Shown here: piece after piece, positions 1 through 6,464 of the stretch | Layout: every line of letters starts with the position of its first letter | How positions within the stretch are numbered: the first letter of the stretch is position 1 | Assembly (NCBI GenBank): GCA_031263345.1 | Contig: JAISFY010000004.1 | Location: 1 to 7,774, forward strand | Direction of reading: 5' to 3' | From: Holosporales bacterium | Lineage (GTDB): Bacteria > Pseudomonadota > Alphaproteobacteria > RUG11792 | DNA length: 7,774 nt | Notes under the pieces: generated by a model | What the model saw: only the letters and a program-made list of their open reading frames with translations | What the model was told of the DNA's origin: nothing | The model's database searches: none | Translations under genes and position numbers: made by a program

Positions 1-1109
1 TTAACGATTGACAATGTATCGAATCCCAATTGCTTGATTTTTCGCATTGCAGATAATGTGTCGATTGTTTCACCAGACTGACTTATAAAGATGTACAGAG
101 AATCTTTAGATAATGCCAAATTTCTGTATCTGAATTCAGAAGCAATTTCGACATCAACATGAAGGCCAACTAGTTCTTCTATCCAGTACTTAGAAAGAAG
201 ACCTGCGTAAAATGAAGTTCCACAGGCTATAACATAAATACTATTATAGCTTGCAATATCAAAATCGCAATTAAATTGAGAAATCATCTTATCGATAACT
301 ATTGGCTCCTCAGATATCTCTTTTATCATAAAATCTTCGAACCCATTTTTTCCAACGTCAGATAGTGACACCGTATTTGGGACTTTTTTTCTTTCAACGA
401 TTTCCCAAGTTTCCGTTAGAATATTATAACTTAACTGATCAGCCTTTTTTTGACAGACGACATAGTCTCCTTCGTCTAGATAGGAGATTTCATCACATAG
501 CGTTGATAATGCGATGGCATCTGAGGCAATGTAAAAACTAAGTTTATCCTGACTCAATCCGATCGTCATCGGAGCTCCTCTTTTAGCTCCGATGATGGTA
601 TCTGCGTTTTGATCACAAATTGCCACGATCGCAAAAGTTCCAATTAATTGAGCAACTGCTTTTTTAAATGCATCAATAAAATCAAATCCAACCTTTAGAT
701 AAGAGTCAATCAATTTAGCGATAACTTCAGAATCAGATTCTCCTTCGAATAAAACATCATCCATTTCCAGTAGGGAATTTTTTAAAACTCGATAATTTTC
801 AATGATCCCGTTATGAACGATGGATACTCCATTTGAGGTATGTGGATGGGTGTTTTGGATACTGACCTCCCCGTGAGTCGCCCACCTAGTATGGCCAATC
901 CCGATCTTCCCGGCCGATCCTCGTTTAGCTACCAGTGTTTCAAGAGTCTCTAATTTCCCGACCGTTTTTACGGTCTGTAGTATCGAATTATCATCGATAT
1001 AGGAGAGGCCAGCCGAATCGTACCCCCTATACTCGAGTCTATGAAGCGAGGCAATGAGGTTACCCACAACATCGTTTTTTTTACTCAAAATTGAGATGAT
1101 TCCACACAT
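1..1109 (-). CDS. glmS: glutamine--fructose-6-phosphate aminotransferase (isomerizing), N-terminal 369 residues; C-terminus outside the window
   Basis: Converts fructose-6-phosphate and glutamine to glucosamine-6-phosphate, the first step towards UDP-GlcNAc for peptidoglycan and lipid A, in the cytoplasm. The protein begins Met-Cys-Gly-Ile, so Cys2 would be the N-terminal glutaminase nucleophile after Met removal. This fixes the start at 1107-1109. The class II glutaminase domain (about 1-220) shows RGYDSAG (28-34), TRWATHG (74-80), HNGIIENY (99-106) and GESDSEVI (123-130). The linker KEISEEP (263-269) leads into the first SIS sugar-isomerase domain, with CGTS (296-299) and SQSGET (343-348). 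The frame is open to the window edge. The family is usually about 600 residues, so roughly 240 are missing here, including the second SIS domain. No Shine-Dalgarno sequence is obvious before the start. The gene lies 61 bases downstream of pnp on the same strand. The identification is secure. Confidence 0.97.
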   Translation of the reverse strand, partial: MCGIISILSKKNDVVGNLIASLHRLEYRGYDSAGLSYIDDNSILQTVKTVGKLETLETLVAKRGSAGKIGIGHTRWATHGEVSIQNTHPHTSNGVSIVHNGIIENYRVLKNSLLEMDDVLFEGESDSEVIAKLIDSYLKVGFDFIDAFKKAVAQLIGTFAIVAICDQNADTIIGAKRGAPMTIGLSQDKLSFYIASDAIALSTLCDEISYLDEGDYVVCQKKADQLSYNILTETWEIVERKKVPNTVSLSDVGKNGFEDFMIKEISEEPIVIDKMISQFNCDFDIASYNSIYVIACGTSFYAGLLSKYWIEELVGLHVDVEIASEFRYRNLALSKDSLYIFISQSGETIDTLSAMRKIKQLGFDTLSIV

Positions 1110-1142
1110 GAATTCAATTGACGTTCGAAATTACGCGAATCT

Positions 1143-1151
1143 ATTATGACA
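1143..1151 (-). promoter_or_regulatory. candidate extended -10 promoter element for glmS
   Basis: Read on the minus strand this is TGTCATAAT: a TGn extension followed by a hexamer matching TATAAT at five of six positions. It lies in the 61-base pnp-glmS gap and would put a start site about 30 bases before the glmS ATG. There is no good -35 hexamer at 16-18 bases. glmS could equally be read through from pnp, so this is only a suggestion by eye. Confidence 0.25.
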
Positions 1152-1170
1152 CAAAATGGAGATGGGTGGA

Positions 1171-3231
1171 CTAAACGTCTTTCATTGATAATTTTATTCG
1201 ATCTTTTTCATCGATCCCTATGACTTTAACGCGAACCTCCTGTCCGTAATGCAGAACACTAGCGACGGATGACACCTTAAGATTGGCTATGTTACTGATA
1301 TGCACCAATCCCTCTTTACTACCGATTGAAACGAATGCGCCAAAATCAGTAATTTTCGTGACTCGACCAGTAAAAACTGATCCAATATCTGGTGGACAGC
1401 AGACGGTCTTTACTGACTGTAGGGCTTCCTCGACTCTGGCCTTATCAGGTGAAAAAATCGATACCACTCCATTATCATCGATATCGATTTTGGCCTTCGT
1501 TCTTTCACATATTTCCTTGATGGTTTTTCCACCCGTGCCTATCAAATCACGAATTTTATCCTTTCCGATGATTAACGTATGAGTTCTTGGGGCATTCTCA
1601 TTAAGCTCATTCCTGGCCCGAGAAATCGTTTTCTGCATAACACCCAGGATATGTAATCGACCGACCCTTGCCTGATCTAGCGCTACCCTTAGGATTTCCT
1701 CACTAATGCTGGGGATTTTGATATCCATTTGCAAGGCAGTTATGCCATCTTCGGTTCCGGCAACTTTAAAATCCATATCTCCGAGATGATCCTCATCACC
1801 CATAATATCCGAGAGGACGATGTAATCAGAGTCACTTTTGATTAGTCCAACTGCAATTCCAGCGACTGGGGCCTTTAGTGGAATTCCAGCTGCCATCATC
1901 GACAGGGAAGCCCCACAGACGGTCGCCATCGACGAAGATCCATTGGACCCGGTCACATCCGAAACTATTCTGACGGAATATGGAAAACTATCTTTAGATG
2001 GAAGAATTGGATTCAAAGCTCTCCAAGCTAATTTCCCATGCCCAATTTCCCGTCGTCCGGGGGCCCCGATTCGCCCAGTTTCCCCGGTAGCATACGGTGG
2101 AAAATTATAATGAAGCATAAATCTTTCTTTCCGATCTCCAACTATATCGTCTATTATCTGTTCATCGGAGCTAGAACCTAAAGTCGAAACGACGATGGCC
2201 TGGGTTTCTCCTCGGGTGAAGAGGGCGCTTCCATGTACCTTCGGGAGGAAATCTATTTCGCAGGAAATGCTTCGGATTTGATCTAATTTTCTTCCATCAA
2301 TTCGTTCTCGGGTTTGTAAAAGAGTTTCTCGCATTTCTCGAGCCAAAAGGTGTTCGAAAAGGCTGTCGATAATGACCTTTGCATGTTTCTCACCAAATTC
2401 ATCAAATAACTCATCTTTAGCTTTTTCAAGACATTCGCTACGCTCGAGTTTATCTCGAATCCGTAGAGTATTCCTAATTTTTTGAATTGAAAAATTTTCG
2501 ATTTCTTTCAGAGTTTCTCTGTATTCTTCCTCGAATGGAACTACCTGCAATCGCGGTTTGCCAGCTTTCTTTGCGAGATTTTCGATCATGTCGAGAACCG
2601 GCTGAAATGACCGAAATCCGAACATTACGGCTTCGAGCATAATGTCTTCTGGTAACTCGCACGCTTCCGATTCTACCATCAGAATTCCATTACGAGTTCC
2701 AGCTACGACCAAGTCGAGGTCAGAGGCTTGTGTCGGATTCAGGATATACCCATCATCCTTCGTATAACCAACCTTACATGCCGCAATTGGCCCGAGGAAT
2801 GGAATCCCAGATATACCGAGAGCCGCTGAGGCCCCGATCATGGCCGCAATTTCTGGACTGTCATTGGCAGAGTAGCTGAGGACCGTGCAGACGATTTGAA
2901 CTTCATTTAAAAATCCACTCGGGAAAAGCGGCCTGATTGGGCGGTCGATCAATCTTGAAATTAGGACTTCACGATCTGAAGGTTTTCCTTCCCTTTTCAA
3001 AAACCCACCAGGTATTTTTCCAGCCGCATAAAATCTCTCTTGATAATTTATCGTAAGTGGAAAAAAACTAGCATCTGCCGCGATCTTTTTAGAAAAAACG
3101 ACGGTGCAAAGAACGATCGTATCCCCGAAGCGGACAACGACGGCTCCATCAGCTTGGCGAGCAATCTTTCCGGTCTCCAGAGATAATGTCCTTCCAGCCC
3201 AAGCTATCTTTTCCGTTTTAATTGAAAACAT
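1171..3231 (-). CDS. pnp: polyribonucleotide nucleotidyltransferase (PNPase)
   Basis: Phosphorolytic 3'-5' exoribonuclease that degrades mRNA in the cytoplasm, usually as a trimer and often with RNase E. At 686 residues it is full length. In order it has a first RNase PH core (about 10-145, with PGGFLKREGKPS near 74-85 and SRLIDRPIRPLFP at 92-104), the helical linker domain (about 235-310), a second RNase PH core (about 315-530), a KH domain with the GxxG loop GTGG at 565-568, and a C-terminal S1 domain (about 616-684). The catalytic core is intact: SNGSSSMATVCG (429-440) supplies the phosphate-binding serines, and GDEDHLGDMDFK (478-489) supplies Asp481, Asp487 and Lys489. The ATG at 3229-3231 gives the typical Met-Phe-x-Ile N-terminus, with an AAAGGGA ribosome site about 10 bases upstream. 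The gene lies 134 bases downstream of tgt, not behind rpsO as in many proteobacteria. Confidence 0.98.
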   Translation of the reverse strand: MFSIKTEKIAWAGRTLSLETGKIARQADGAVVVRFGDTIVLCTVVFSKKIAADASFFPLTINYQERFYAAGKIPGGFLKREGKPSDREVLISRLIDRPIRPLFPSGFLNEVQIVCTVLSYSANDSPEIAAMIGASAALGISGIPFLGPIAACKVGYTKDDGYILNPTQASDLDLVVAGTRNGILMVESEACELPEDIMLEAVMFGFRSFQPVLDMIENLAKKAGKPRLQVVPFEEEYRETLKEIENFSIQKIRNTLRIRDKLERSECLEKAKDELFDEFGEKHAKVIIDSLFEHLLAREMRETLLQTRERIDGRKLDQIRSISCEIDFLPKVHGSALFTRGETQAIVVSTLGSSSDEQIIDDIVGDRKERFMLHYNFPPYATGETGRIGAPGRREIGHGKLAWRALNPILPSKDSFPYSVRIVSDVTGSNGSSSMATVCGASLSMMAAGIPLKAPVAGIAVGLIKSDSDYIVLSDIMGDEDHLGDMDFKVAGTEDGITALQMDIKIPSISEEILRVALDQARVGRLHILGVMQKTISRARNELNENAPRTHTLIIGKDKIRDLIGTGGKTIKEICERTKAKIDIDDNGVVSIFSPDKARVEEALQSVKTVCCPPDIGSVFTGRVTKITDFGAFVSIGSKEGLVHISNIANLKVSSVASVLHYGQEVRVKVIGIDEKDRIKLSMKDV

Positions 3232-3325
3232 AATGAATTATTCCCTTTCCAAAAATGAATTGACTTTTTTACCGATTTTACAACGTACGCTTATGCTAAC
3301 ACAACGAACGGTTGCATTTCCATGA

Positions 3326-3353
3326 AAAATATATACAAACGATTGAAAATCAA
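3326..3353 (-). promoter_or_regulatory. weak candidate promoter for pnp in the tgt-pnp gap
   Basis: On the minus strand, TTGATT (3353 to 3348) is followed after 16 bases by TATTTT (3331 to 3326), inside a very AT-rich stretch just downstream of the tgt stop. Each hexamer matches the sigma-70 consensus at four of six positions. It would leave a leader of about 90 bases before the pnp ATG, a plausible place for PNPase autoregulation. I see no strong RNase III-type hairpin in that leader. Background AT-richness could produce this by chance. Confidence 0.22.
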
Positions 3354-3365
3354 GTATATACTTTT

Positions 3366-4544
3366 TTAACACCAGTCGTTACGAACTTCATCTAACCGAT
3401 CCTCCAAGATGGCATTCCTGATATCAGTCATCAATCGGTTCATCGTAAAAATATTATGAATAGAGATTAGGCTACCAGCTAAGCTTTCACGAGCTCGAAG
3501 GAGGTGATGAATATAGGCTCGAGAGAAATTGCTACACGTATAGCATTGACATGATTCGCTGATAGGATCAAAATCATCGTAGAATGCTGAGTTGTTGAGA
3601 TTGATAAATTTTTGCCCTTTATTGGGGAGTTCCTTGACCTTAACGATAGCAGCACCGTGCCGAGCTATCCTGGTCGGCGCTACGCAATCGAATGTATCGA
3701 TTCCGTAATTGACTCCCTCGAGAATATCCTCAATTCCGCCAATTCCGAGTAAATGGACATATCTGGATCGATCGAGCATTTCGGTCGTCATACCAATAAC
3801 TTCGTGCATCTCAGATCGTGTTTTTCCGAGAGAGCCCCCAATCGCAAACCCAGAAAAGTCATTTTCGTTGGCAAAGCGGGCACTTTCCTGCCTCAGGTCT
3901 CTGTAAATACCCCCCTGAATGACGACCAACAGTGTCTGAGAATCTTGTCGTCCATGCATCCTTATTTCTTCAAGAGATCTAGAGGCCCACCTTTTGCTCT
4001 TTTCCATCGAGTTCGCAGTATACAATTTACTGACATGATAGGGGGTACATTCATCCATCGATACGATAATATCTGCATTTAAATCCATCTGAATTTGCAT
4101 CGATAATTCAGGAGTTAAGTTCACAATCTTCCCATCGATATACGAACGGAACTGAGCCCCCGATTCTGTCAAATTCAATAAAGTCCTTCTGCGATCCCCA
4201 AAACGAGTTCCCTTAATTTCAGAACTAACACTCCCATGCCCGAGACTAAAAATCTGAAACCCACCAGAATCGGTAAAAATTGGCCCACTCCAAGAAAGAA
4301 ATTGATGTAAACCACCAGCTCTTTTGATGAGGTCACTTCCTGGCTGCAACATCAGGTGGTATGCATTAGACAGAATGATTTGTGTTCCTGCATTTTTAAC
4401 GTGATCGATTGTAAGGCCCTTTACATTCGCCTTCGTGGCGCAGAATATAAAGGAAGGAGTGTTAATAATACCGTGGCGAGTGTGAACAATCCCGATCCTT
4501 GCCATCGATTTTTGACTTTTCTTCACTATCTCAAATTTGAACAC
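3366..4544 (-). CDS. tgt: tRNA-guanine(34) transglycosylase, chlamydia-like subtype
   Basis: Exchanges G34 in the anticodon of Asp, Asn, His and Tyr tRNAs for a 7-deazaguanine base (preQ1 or queuine) on the queuosine pathway. The product has 392 residues. Visible landmarks are TDSGGFQ (91-97) with Asp92, DECTP (164-168) with Asp164, GIDTFDCVAPTR (281-292) with the nucleophile at Asp286, and a zinc site at Cys332, Cys334, Cys337 and His363. The zinc-site spacing matches the Zymomonas enzyme. Compared with recalled Zymomonas and E. coli Tgt there are about 18 extra residues between Asp92 and Asp164 and about 8 between Asp286 and the zinc site. The substrate loop reads GGSLGK (236-241) in place of GGLAVGE. 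These differences match my recollection of chlamydial Tgt. The start is GTG at 4542-4544; AAGGAG lies only four bases upstream, but the MFKFEI opening fits the family. The next in-frame ATG is codon 14. Confidence 0.96.
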   Translation of the reverse strand: MFKFEIVKKSQKSMARIGIVHTRHGIINTPSFIFCATKANVKGLTIDHVKNAGTQIILSNAYHLMLQPGSDLIKRAGGLHQFLSWSGPIFTDSGGFQIFSLGHGSVSSEIKGTRFGDRRRTLLNLTESGAQFRSYIDGKIVNLTPELSMQIQMDLNADIIVSMDECTPYHVSKLYTANSMEKSKRWASRSLEEIRMHGRQDSQTLLVVIQGGIYRDLRQESARFANENDFSGFAIGGSLGKTRSEMHEVIGMTTEMLDRSRYVHLLGIGGIEDILEGVNYGIDTFDCVAPTRIARHGAAIVKVKELPNKGQKFINLNNSAFYDDFDPISESCQCYTCSNFSRAYIHHLLRARESLAGSLISIHNIFTMNRLMTDIRNAILEDRLDEVRNDWC

Positions 4545-4805
4545 TTTTCTCCTTTTCCCCTCACTAATAATAACTAAGGTTCGAATTTACAATAAAATTC
4601 CGTGCAGGAAATTACCAATTTATGCTTCCGAAAAGCAAGATCAAACTGATGATCGCTTTGTAATAAAAGCCAACTTAGATGAGAAAATATCTGAAAGGAC
4701 ATTCCCTTAATTAATACTAACTTAACTAGCGATTGATAGGATGTTAAAGAATGGGCATCAACACCTTGTAGTTTTAATGTCCATGCTTATTGGAGGTATC
4801 AAATA
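4545..4805. other. divergent intergenic region between tgt (-) and the first small plus-strand gene
   Basis: This 261-base region separates tgt on the minus strand from the plus-strand pair and should contain both promoters. I could not find a convincing -35/-10 pair on either strand; AT-rich blocks such as the one around 4708-4725 give only poor matches. It contains a possible 21-codon ORF at its right end (listed separately) and a 5-bp inverted repeat near 4623-4637 (TGCTT/AAGCA). No tRNA or other structured RNA gene was recognised. Confidence 0.6.
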
Positions 4806-4806
4806 A
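4741..4806 (+). CDS. possible 21-codon leader ORF overlapping the next gene's start
   Basis: An ATG at 4741 opens 21 codons that end in TAA at 4804-4806. This stop shares its last A with the ATG of the following gene (TAATG), an arrangement typical of translational coupling. The peptide begins MLKNGHQHL, is hydrophobic in the middle (VVLMSMLIGG) and ends in Lys. Alternative in-frame starts are at 4777 and 4783. The downstream gene's GGAGG lies inside this ORF and encodes its Gly-Gly. Its own ATG has only a GATAGG directly abutting it, which is too close for a normal ribosome site. It may be a chance ORF, and it resembles nothing I recognise. Confidence 0.2.
   Translation: MLKNGHQHLVVLMSMLIGGIK
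4792..4796 (+). promoter_or_regulatory. strong Shine-Dalgarno site for the gene at 4806
   Basis: GGAGG sits nine bases before the ATG at 4806. It settles that start and is the clearest ribosome site in the window apart from the matching one before the second small gene. Both occur in a TGGAGG context. Confidence 0.8.
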
Positions 4807-5240
4807 TGAATAATATTGTAAAAATTATTTCAACGCTAGTTGTTAGCGCTGTGTTTACATTCAATGAAGGGGTCTGTGATAATCTACCTAATTACTCAGA
4901 AAACCACCAGAATATACCAAGGGAAATCCAAGGTCACATTGTGCAATTCTGTCCTAGGTGCTTTCCCACACCACGAGACATAGGAATCATCGCTGGTGCT
5001 GGGGTGGTCGGAGCTCTTGTCGGAGGAACAGTCCAAGCCTTCAAAAATTTATATGATCCAGCATCTGGGGATTGTCTCCAAAGCGCTTGGGTCAGTGGTG
5101 GATTAAAAGGCGCGGCTGTCGGTTTAGCCTTGGGGTATTCATTGTGCAGAGATGGCCAATTGTACAAACTCCTTGTAGAAAAAACAAGGAGAACAGCAAT
5201 CCCACACATCAACTATTCTTTCCCAGAAGATGCTCAATGA
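4806..5240 (+). CDS. small exported or membrane protein with two glycine-rich hydrophobic segments (paralogue 1 of a tandem pair)
   Basis: I do not recognise a family. The 144-residue product starts with a short basic-hydrophobic signal-like segment (Lys6, then hydrophobic 7-19). A cleavage site near Gly22-Cys24 is possible but not canonical. A polar region (25-58) follows, with CPRC at 49-52. Two hydrophobic segments come next: IIAGAGVVGALVGG (61-74), whose regularly spaced Gly and Ala resemble a glycine zipper, and GGLKGAAVGLALGYSL (98-113), which ends in Cys114-Arg115-Asp116. The tail is short and basic (Lys/Arg 121-129). Cysteines at 24, 49, 52, 90 and 114 could form disulfides if the protein is exported. 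It shares its plan, length and spacing with the gene at 5315, 74 bases downstream, so the two are probably co-transcribed. Both run against the strand of all the housekeeping genes. That the gene is real is supported by the strong ribosome site and the paralogue; its function is unknown. Confidence 0.85.
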   Translation: MNNIVKIISTLVVSAVFTFNEGVCDNLPNYSENHQNIPREIQGHIVQFCPRCFPTPRDIGIIAGAGVVGALVGGTVQAFKNLYDPASGDCLQSAWVSGGLKGAAVGLALGYSLCRDGQLYKLLVEKTRRTAIPHINYSFPEDAQ

Positions 5241-5298
5241 GATCATGGTAGATTCTAACATTAAGCCAAAATCAATTTTACACCTAATCAGATTATAT

Positions 5299-5304
5299 GG
5301 AGGA
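5299..5304 (+). promoter_or_regulatory. Shine-Dalgarno site that fixes the start of the second small gene at 5315
   Basis: GGAGGA lies ten bases before the ATG at 5315. An earlier in-frame ATG at 5297 overlaps this site and has no ribosome site of its own. Starting at 5315 also lines the N-terminus up exactly with that of the paralogue (Met1, Ile4, Lys6, Ile7 and Ser9 shared), so 5315 is the better start. Confidence 0.75.
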
Positions 5305-5314
5305 TGTAGTTTTT

Positions 5315-5755
5315 ATGAAACAAATTACCAAAATTTTAAGCTGTATCAGTATGGTGCTGTCATTTTCATTGGTCAATGATGCAAAAGCTATAGTAGATAT
5401 AGTAGACGGAGACCCTGAACAAGACTACAACGATTATCATAACCAAGGTACGAATGTAGTAGTAGAATTTCCTCGGTTTAATCCTCAATCATTTTATCTC
5501 CCGTATATAGGAGCAGTAATTGGTGGAGGATTAGGGGTTGGTATTGCATTACTGAGCAATTGGAATTCCAATAATCTAAATCCACCGGTAGCTTTAGATT
5601 CATTCCTGTGTTTTATAAAGGGTGCCTTTATAGGAGGAGGTGCGGGAGTAATTATTGCTCGTGATCAATATTTGATCTCTCTGGTATCCGCTCAAAAGTT
5701 AGCTGGAAAACCTGTAGGCGGACAGTTTAGAAATCATCGTCAAGACGTTTTATAA
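5315..5755 (+). CDS. small exported or membrane protein with two glycine-rich hydrophobic segments (paralogue 2 of a tandem pair)
   Basis: Family not recognised. From the chosen ATG the product has 146 residues; the ATG at 5297 would add six. The N-terminus (Lys2, Lys6, hydrophobic 7-20) with Ala23-Lys24-Ala25 is a good signal peptide with a likely cleavage after residue 25. The next stretch is acidic (Asp28, 31, 33, Glu35, Asp37, 40), then FPRFNP (52-57). The first hydrophobic segment is IGAVIGGGLGVGIALL (65-80). A loop rich in Asn and Pro (81-96) leads to a second segment, CFIKGAFIGGGAGVIIA (99-115), ending in Arg116-Asp117. In the second segment KGA, two glycines and RD fall exactly one residue after their counterparts in paralogue 1. 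Unlike that protein it has no CxxC and only Cys99 in the predicted mature part. Signal peptide plus two zipper-like helices suggests an inner-membrane, periplasmic or secreted membrane-inserting protein. This is inferred from sequence character only. Confidence 0.85.
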   Translation: MKQITKILSCISMVLSFSLVNDAKAIVDIVDGDPEQDYNDYHNQGTNVVVEFPRFNPQSFYLPYIGAVIGGGLGVGIALLSNWNSNNLNPPVALDSFLCFIKGAFIGGGAGVIIARDQYLISLVSAQKLAGKPVGGQFRNHRQDVL

Positions 5756-5785
5756 CTACTAAAAAAGCCTACCGTACGATGAATG

Positions 5786-5805
5786 GAGGAGTCGTTTGAC
5801 TCCTC
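5786..5805 (+). terminator. perfect 8-bp hairpin after the plus-strand pair, probable terminator
   Basis: GAGGAGTC and GACTCCTC form a perfect stem around a four-base GTTT loop, 30 bases after the stop of the second small gene and in the convergent gap before dedA. The stem is GC-balanced and stable, but the following ACTTTAC is a poor U-tract. It may therefore end transcription weakly or act as an mRNA 3'-end stabiliser. No T-run directly follows it on the minus strand either. Confidence 0.5.
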
Positions 5806-5888
5806 ACTTTACATCTCCAGATAATGTATATTATGGAAACATTTTCAATTAATCTAAAAAAATGGATGCATGGATGCGATGATGAACG

Positions 5889-6461
5889 CTATTCCCGATT
5901 CGTTTTTATGTGTTTGATCATAAAACAGACGAATCCCATCAAGGCTATAATGCCAGATATGGCCAGGACGGCTGGCATCGTATCAAATTTGCCGTCCGTA
6001 AAAAAGTCGGCCACAACGTAGCCTATAAAGCACCCAATGAATGCCCAGCAAAAACCCGATAAGATATTATACCCAATGAATCTTGGTGGATAAATTTTAG
6101 CCGCGCCGATAATGATTGGACTGATGGTACGAATTCCGTATATAAAACGGAATGCAAATATAAAGAATATATCCATTTTATTTAAAAGCGAGAAAACTTT
6201 ATCTCTTGCGACTTGTAATTTCGGGAATCGTAAAATAAGCCAGTTGATTCCGGCTTTATATCCAAGGAAAAATAGCCCCTGATCGACTAAAACGGTAGTA
6301 GTAAAAGCAATTATAAATATCTTATATATCGATAAATATCCACCAGCAGCGAAAGCGCTTGCCGTTAGCAATATTACCTCTCCTTCAAAAATAGAACCCA
6401 AAAAAACGGCAAGATATCCCCATTCTTTTACAAATCCGGAAATGAGAGCTGCATCAAACAT
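5889..6461 (-). CDS. DedA-family (VTT/SNARE-associated domain) membrane protein, possible phospholipid translocase
   Basis: DedA proteins are polytopic inner-membrane proteins. Characterised members move lipids such as undecaprenyl phosphate or phosphatidylethanolamine across the bilayer. This one has 190 residues from the ATG at 6459-6461. A GTG directly before it (6462-6464) would add one residue and abuts the psd stop. Counting from that GTG, the N-terminal re-entrant region carries FEGE (26-29), Asp61 is embedded in a hydrophobic run, and the second half holds FRFIYGIRT (105-113) with the paired arginines Arg106 and Arg112 characteristic of the family. C-terminal membrane helices lie at about 138-153 and 163-183, followed by a basic tail. 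There is no spacer after psd (TAG GTG ATG) and only a weak AGG just upstream, so translation probably depends on ribosomes finishing psd. That context points to phosphatidylethanolamine; the substrate is inferred. Confidence 0.92.
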   Translation of the reverse strand: MFDAALISGFVKEWGYLAVFLGSIFEGEVILLTASAFAAGGYLSIYKIFIIAFTTTVLVDQGLFFLGYKAGINWLILRFPKLQVARDKVFSLLNKMDIFFIFAFRFIYGIRTISPIIIGAAKIYPPRFIGYNILSGFCWAFIGCFIGYVVADFFTDGKFDTMPAVLAISGIIALMGFVCFMIKHIKTNRE

Positions 6462-6464
6462 CAC

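Noticed and set aside
2474..2662. A 62-codon minus-strand frame inside pnp, and plus-strand frames such as 1283-1582, 1838-2110, 3753-4082 and 6811-7134
   Set aside because: All lie within, or antisense to, strongly supported genes with intact family motifs, and none shows a domain or start site of its own.
3352..3363. Perfect palindrome AAGTATATACTT just after the tgt stop, considered as a terminator or operator
   Set aside because: It is entirely AT-rich apart from one G/C pair per arm, has no loop or U-tract of note, and lies in an AT-rich stretch where such palindromes arise easily. No regulator site was recognised.
4622..4663. A 13-codon plus-strand ORF (MLPKSKIKLMIAL) in the divergent gap
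   Set aside because: It is too short to distinguish from chance, and the nearest AGGA is about 13 bases upstream.
4545..4805. Search for a CRISPR array, tRNA, riboswitch or insertion-sequence ends in the divergent gap, and by eye across the window
   Set aside because: No regularly spaced repeats, cloverleaf, terminal inverted repeats or preQ1-riboswitch-like leader could be identified.
5245..5376. A 43-codon plus-strand frame from the ATG at 5245 overlapping the start of the second small gene in another frame
   Set aside because: It has no ribosome site, its sequence changes character where it enters the real gene, and its Gly-Gly simply comes from translating the GGAGGA ribosome site.
5824..6021. 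A 65-codon plus-strand frame overlapping the 3' end of dedA
   Set aside because: Its second half is antisense to a well-supported DedA protein, and it has no ribosome site or recognisable domain.
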